From positions 1 to 64,000 of the forward strand of contig DASZSW010000002.1 in NCBI GenBank assembly GCA_035548515.1: a DNA stretch of 64,000 nt, given 5' to 3'. The notes under the pieces are model-generated. The model had not been told where the DNA came from. It searched no databases and saw only the letters and a program-made list of their open reading frames with translations. The stretch comes from DASZQY01 sp035548515 (GTDB taxonomy: Bacteria; Pseudomonadota; Alphaproteobacteria; Rhizobiales; Kaistiaceae). Positions 61,359-64,000 of this stretch are shown one piece after another (within the stretch, counting starts at the first letter, position 1; each line of letters opens with the position of its first letter). A program made the position numbers and the translations under genes.

Positions 61359-62804
61359 ATGTTTGATCTGTACGAGCAGCACGGCCTTTTCCTGAACGGC
61401 GCCTGGCGCGATCGCGCCACGGGCGGCGCGCTGGAGGTCAAGGATCCGGCGACCGCCGAAGTCATCGGACAGGTGCCGGCGGCGGGCGCGGCGGAAGTCG
61501 AAGAAGCGATATCGTCCGCCGCGGCCGGTCTGGCGCTGTGGCGCGCGACGCCTGCATGGACGCGCGCGGATATCCTGCATTCGGTCGCGGACGTCATGCG
61601 CGATCGCATGGAAGCGGCGGCCCGTTGCATCACGCAGGAGACCGGGAAGCCGCTTGCCCAGTCGCGGCGCGAGTGGAGCCTCTCGGTCGATCAGTTCCGC
61701 TGGTACGCCGAGGAAGCTCGCAGAATCTACGGTCGCATCGTCGAAAGTCGCGCGCCCGGGGGCCGCATCGAGGTGCTGCACGAGCCCGTGGGCGTCGTCG
61801 CTGCGTTCACTGCGTGGAATTTTCCCGCTGTGCTGATCGCGCGAAAGGTAGCGCCGGCGCTCGCCGCCGGTTGCTCGATCATCGTGCGGCCGTCGAGTGA
61901 AGTGCCTGGGACCGCCATGATGATTTTCGCGTGCCTGCAGCAAGCGGGCGTGCCCCCGGGCGTGGCGAGTCTGCTTGTCGGATCCACCGCTGATACCTAC
62001 CCCGGTCTCATGGCTTCGCCTGTGGTGCGCAAGGTGACGCTGACCGGCTCGACGGCGGTCGGGCAGCAGATGGTCCGCGATGCCGCGGCCACGCTGAAGC
62101 GCGTCACCATGGAGCTTGGCGGCAACGCGCCGATGATTGTTTTCGACGATGCGCCGCTTGACGCGGTCCTCGATCTCGCCGTGCCGACGAAATACGCCAA
62201 CGCCGGCCAGGTTTGCGTCGCGCCCGACCGGTTTTACATCCACGAGTCGCTCTACGACGGTTTCGTCGATGGCTTCCGCCGCCGGGCGAGCGCACTCAGA
62301 CTGGGCTCCGGCTTCGATGACGCGACACAGATGGGGGCGCTGATCAATCAACGCCGACGGAACGCCGTCGAGGAAATCGTTGCGGAAGCCGTCGGTAGCG
62401 GCGCCAAGCTGGAAACCGGCGGGCGGCGGCCGCCCGGCACGAACACCGGCTACTTCTTCGAGCCGACCGTGCTGTCCAACGTCCCGGACAAGGCGCGGGC
62501 GATCGCCGAGGAAAATTTCGGCCCGATCGCGGCGATTACGCCGTTCAGCGCGAGCGATGAGGTGTACGCGCGCGCGAACGCCGGCGATTTTGGCCTGTCC
62601 GCGTACGTTTTCACGCGCAACCCTTCGCGTATCCGCGAGGCCGTGTCGCGCATCGAGTCAGGCATGATCGGCGTCAACAGCTTCGCCCTTGCTGCGGCTG
62701 AAGCACCCTTCGGCGGCATCCGTTCCAGCGGCATGGGCCGCGAGGGCGGCACCGAAGGGATTCTCGACTATCTGAACGTGAAGCTCTCTCAGGTGACCGT
62801 CTAG
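61359..62804 (+). CDS. NAD(P)-dependent aldehyde dehydrogenase
   Basis: This 481-residue ALDH has VAAFTAWNFPAVLIARKVAPALAAGCSIIVRPSSEVP, catalytic Glu in VTMELGGNAPMIVF and catalytic Cys in NAGQVCVAPDRFYI. The shared segment RRIYGRIVESRAPGG marks it as a close relative of the ALDH at 36059, so the two clusters carry paralogous semialdehyde dehydrogenases. It is not the methylmalonate-semialdehyde dehydrogenase (IolA) subfamily. It is the first gene of a plus-strand operon with a hydroxyacid dehydrogenase and iolD. Confidence 0.9.
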   Translation: MFDLYEQHGLFLNGAWRDRATGGALEVKDPATAEVIGQVPAAGAAEVEEAISSAAAGLALWRATPAWTRADILHSVADVMRDRMEAAARCITQETGKPLAQSRREWSLSVDQFRWYAEEARRIYGRIVESRAPGGRIEVLHEPVGVVAAFTAWNFPAVLIARKVAPALAAGCSIIVRPSSEVPGTAMMIFACLQQAGVPPGVASLLVGSTADTYPGLMASPVVRKVTLTGSTAVGQQMVRDAAATLKRVTMELGGNAPMIVFDDAPLDAVLDLAVPTKYANAGQVCVAPDRFYIHESLYDGFVDGFRRRASALRLGSGFDDATQMGALINQRRRNAVEEIVAEAVGSGAKLETGGRRPPGTNTGYFFEPTVLSNVPDKARAIAEENFGPIAAITPFSASDEVYARANAGDFGLSAYVFTRNPSRIREAVSRIESGMIGVNSFALAAAEAPFGGIRSSGMGREGGTEGILDYLNVKLSQVTV

Positions 62805-62851
62805 CGCGCTCAGGATCGATGATGCAGGCCTTGCGCGCAGGAGTTCGTTAG

Positions 62852-63817
62852 ATGCCCCACGTCCTGGTAGCGGGGAAGATCCACAGGGCAGGCGTGTCGA
62901 TCCTGCAAGCCGCGCCGGGCGTGACGCTTGATCTCGTGGACGAAGTTTCGACCGCATCATATGCGCCGATGATCGGCAAGGCGGATGCGCTGCTGATCCG
63001 CAGTCAGCCTATGCCGGGCTCGGTAATCGCGGCTGCTCCGAAGCTGAAGATCGTGTCGCGGCACGGCGTGGGATACGACTCCGTCGACGTCAATGCGCTC
63101 AGCGCGCGCGGTATTCCGCTGGCGATCGTTGGGGACGTCAATTCCGCCGCGGTCGCCGAACACACGCTCATGCTGATCCTCGGGCTCGCCAAGCGCATGC
63201 TGCCCTATGACAGCAGCGTCCGGCGCGGGCAGTGGGGTGTGCGCGATACCTTTGCGGCTATCGAGATCGAGGGGCGCACGCTGCTCATCCTCGGCTTCGG
63301 CCGCATCGGCCGACGGGTAGCGCGGCTTGCGATGGCCTTCGGCATGAAGGTCGTCGCCTACGATCCTTATCTCGAGCAGGCCACCATCCGTGATGCCGGC
63401 GTCACGGCGGCGCCCGAGCTTGGTGCGGCGCTTGAGGTCGCGGACTTCGTCACGATCCACGCGCCGATGTCGCATCCTCACGCCGTCGTCGGGGCGGCGG
63501 AATTTGCGCGGATGAAGCCGTCGGCTTTCGTGGTCAATACTGCTCGCGGCGGGCTGGTCGACGAGCGTGCGCTGGCGGATGCGCTCACGACGGGGCGCAT
63601 CGCGGGGGCCGGGCTCGACGTATTCGAAGTCGAGCCCGCGCTGGCGCCGTCGGCGCTGCTCGAAAGCGATCGCGTCGTGGTGACGCCGCACTCTGCCGCG
63701 CTGACCGAGGAGTGCGCGGAACGCATGGCAGTTGCCGCCGCTCACAACATCGTCGATTTTTTCAACGGGAAGCTCGACCCGGAGCTGATCGTCAATCGGG
63801 CGGCTCTGCAGAAATAA
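62852..63817 (+). CDS. D-2-hydroxyacid dehydrogenase (SerA-like)
   Basis: This 321-residue dehydrogenase has the Rossmann fingerprint LLILGFGRIGRRVARLA near residue 150, catalytic Arg in NTARGGLVDERAL (about 229), Glu in GAGLDVFEVEP and His in VVTPHSAALTEE. The N-terminal HGVGYDSVDVNALSARGI and NSAAVAEHTLMLILGLAKRM complete the pattern. It lacks the ACT domain of serine-pathway SerA, so it probably acts on a 2-hydroxy or 2-keto acid from the cluster. Confidence 0.92.
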   Translation: MPHVLVAGKIHRAGVSILQAAPGVTLDLVDEVSTASYAPMIGKADALLIRSQPMPGSVIAAAPKLKIVSRHGVGYDSVDVNALSARGIPLAIVGDVNSAAVAEHTLMLILGLAKRMLPYDSSVRRGQWGVRDTFAAIEIEGRTLLILGFGRIGRRVARLAMAFGMKVVAYDPYLEQATIRDAGVTAAPELGAALEVADFVTIHAPMSHPHAVVGAAEFARMKPSAFVVNTARGGLVDERALADALTTGRIAGAGLDVFEVEPALAPSALLESDRVVVTPHSAALTEECAERMAVAAAHNIVDFFNGKLDPELIVNRAALQK

Positions 63818-63862
63818 GCCCTGCGGTCCGGCTGCCAATAAAGTCGAGAAGTGGAGGGAAGC

Positions 63863-64000
63863 ATGAACACCGTCAGGCTCACCATGGCGCAGGCGCTGGT
63901 GCGGTATCTCACCGCGCAGCGGACGATCATCGACGGCGAGAATGTCCCCCTCTTTGGCGGGGTGTTCGCCATCTTCGGCCACGGCAACGTCACCTGCATG
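63863..64000 (+). CDS. iolD: IolD, 3D-(3,5/4)-trihydroxycyclohexane-1,2-dione hydrolase, N-terminal fragment
   Basis: Only 46 codons are inside the window. They read MNTVRLTMAQALVRYLTAQ then TIIDGENVPLFGGVFAIFGHGNVTCM, which is the start of the ThDP-dependent IolD of inositol degradation: the xRLTxAQALxxFL opening and the FxIFGHGNV strand. AGTGGAGGGAAGC upstream supplies the ribosome binding site. The complete enzyme is about 620 residues and runs beyond the edge. It is the strongest evidence that this cluster handles a cyclitol. Confidence 0.9.
   Translation, partial: MNTVRLTMAQALVRYLTAQRTIIDGENVPLFGGVFAIFGHGNVTCM

Overview
The window comes from an alphaproteobacterium, most likely of the order Hyphomicrobiales (Rhizobiales). 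The reasons are the F1-only ATP synthase operon atpHAGDC next to priA and a transaldolase, the gene order ctpA-envC-rlmH-rsfS-nadD-proA ... proB-obg-rpmA-rplU on one strand, and the high-GC coding style with frequent GTG starts. I cannot name a genus from sequence alone. No insertion sequence, integrase, prophage, CRISPR array or rRNA was seen. One tRNA is present, tRNA-Ser(CGA) at 28661-28750.

Bases 1-28750 are mostly conserved core. They hold a truncated transaldolase, PriA, and the F1 operon, which carries an unrecognised two-TM protein between atpD and atpC. Next come topoisomerase IB, a GNAT/methyltransferase/RppH group, a divergent polysaccharide deacetylase, and a tightly overlapping block for periplasmic proteolysis, murein hydrolase activation and ribosome maintenance. 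Proline biosynthesis (proA, proB) and the obg and L21-L27 genes follow. A cytoplasmic-type GH2 beta-mannosidase and a string of small membrane proteins lie before the tRNA.

Bases 29159-45097 are a catabolic cluster. It has a GntR/FCD regulator, a sugar-acid dehydratase (IlvD/Edd), a DHDPS-family lyase, two or more aldehyde dehydrogenases and a sugar-type ABC transporter. This is the gene set of a non-phosphorylative (Weimberg-like) sugar-acid route. Unusually, it is combined with a flavin monooxygenase, two SnoaL-like proteins, a carboxymuconolactone-decarboxylase-like protein, an alpha/beta hydrolase, an amidohydrolase and a PEP-mutase-family lyase. A nearly identical 39-bp operator-plus-minus-35 element occurs at 31689-31727 (+ strand) and 40957-40995 (- strand), tying the two halves into one regulon.

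Bases 45255-47837 hold the most unusual gene: one reading frame joining an ATP-grasp ligase to a 12-TM polysaccharide flippase-like domain. It is followed by a frameshifted remnant that looks like a GntR/FCD regulator.

Bases 48154-64000 look like cyclitol (inositol-type) catabolism. They contain a LacI regulator, a second sugar ABC transporter, a GntR regulator with a TIM-barrel isomerase and a Gfo/Idh dehydrogenase, an LVIVD-repeat protein paired with a cytochrome b561-like membrane protein, two more TIM-barrel (IolE/IolI-like) proteins, an RpiR regulator, an aldehyde dehydrogenase, a hydroxyacid dehydrogenase, and the start of iolD at the right edge. Several operator-like repeats sit at the promoters of this region.
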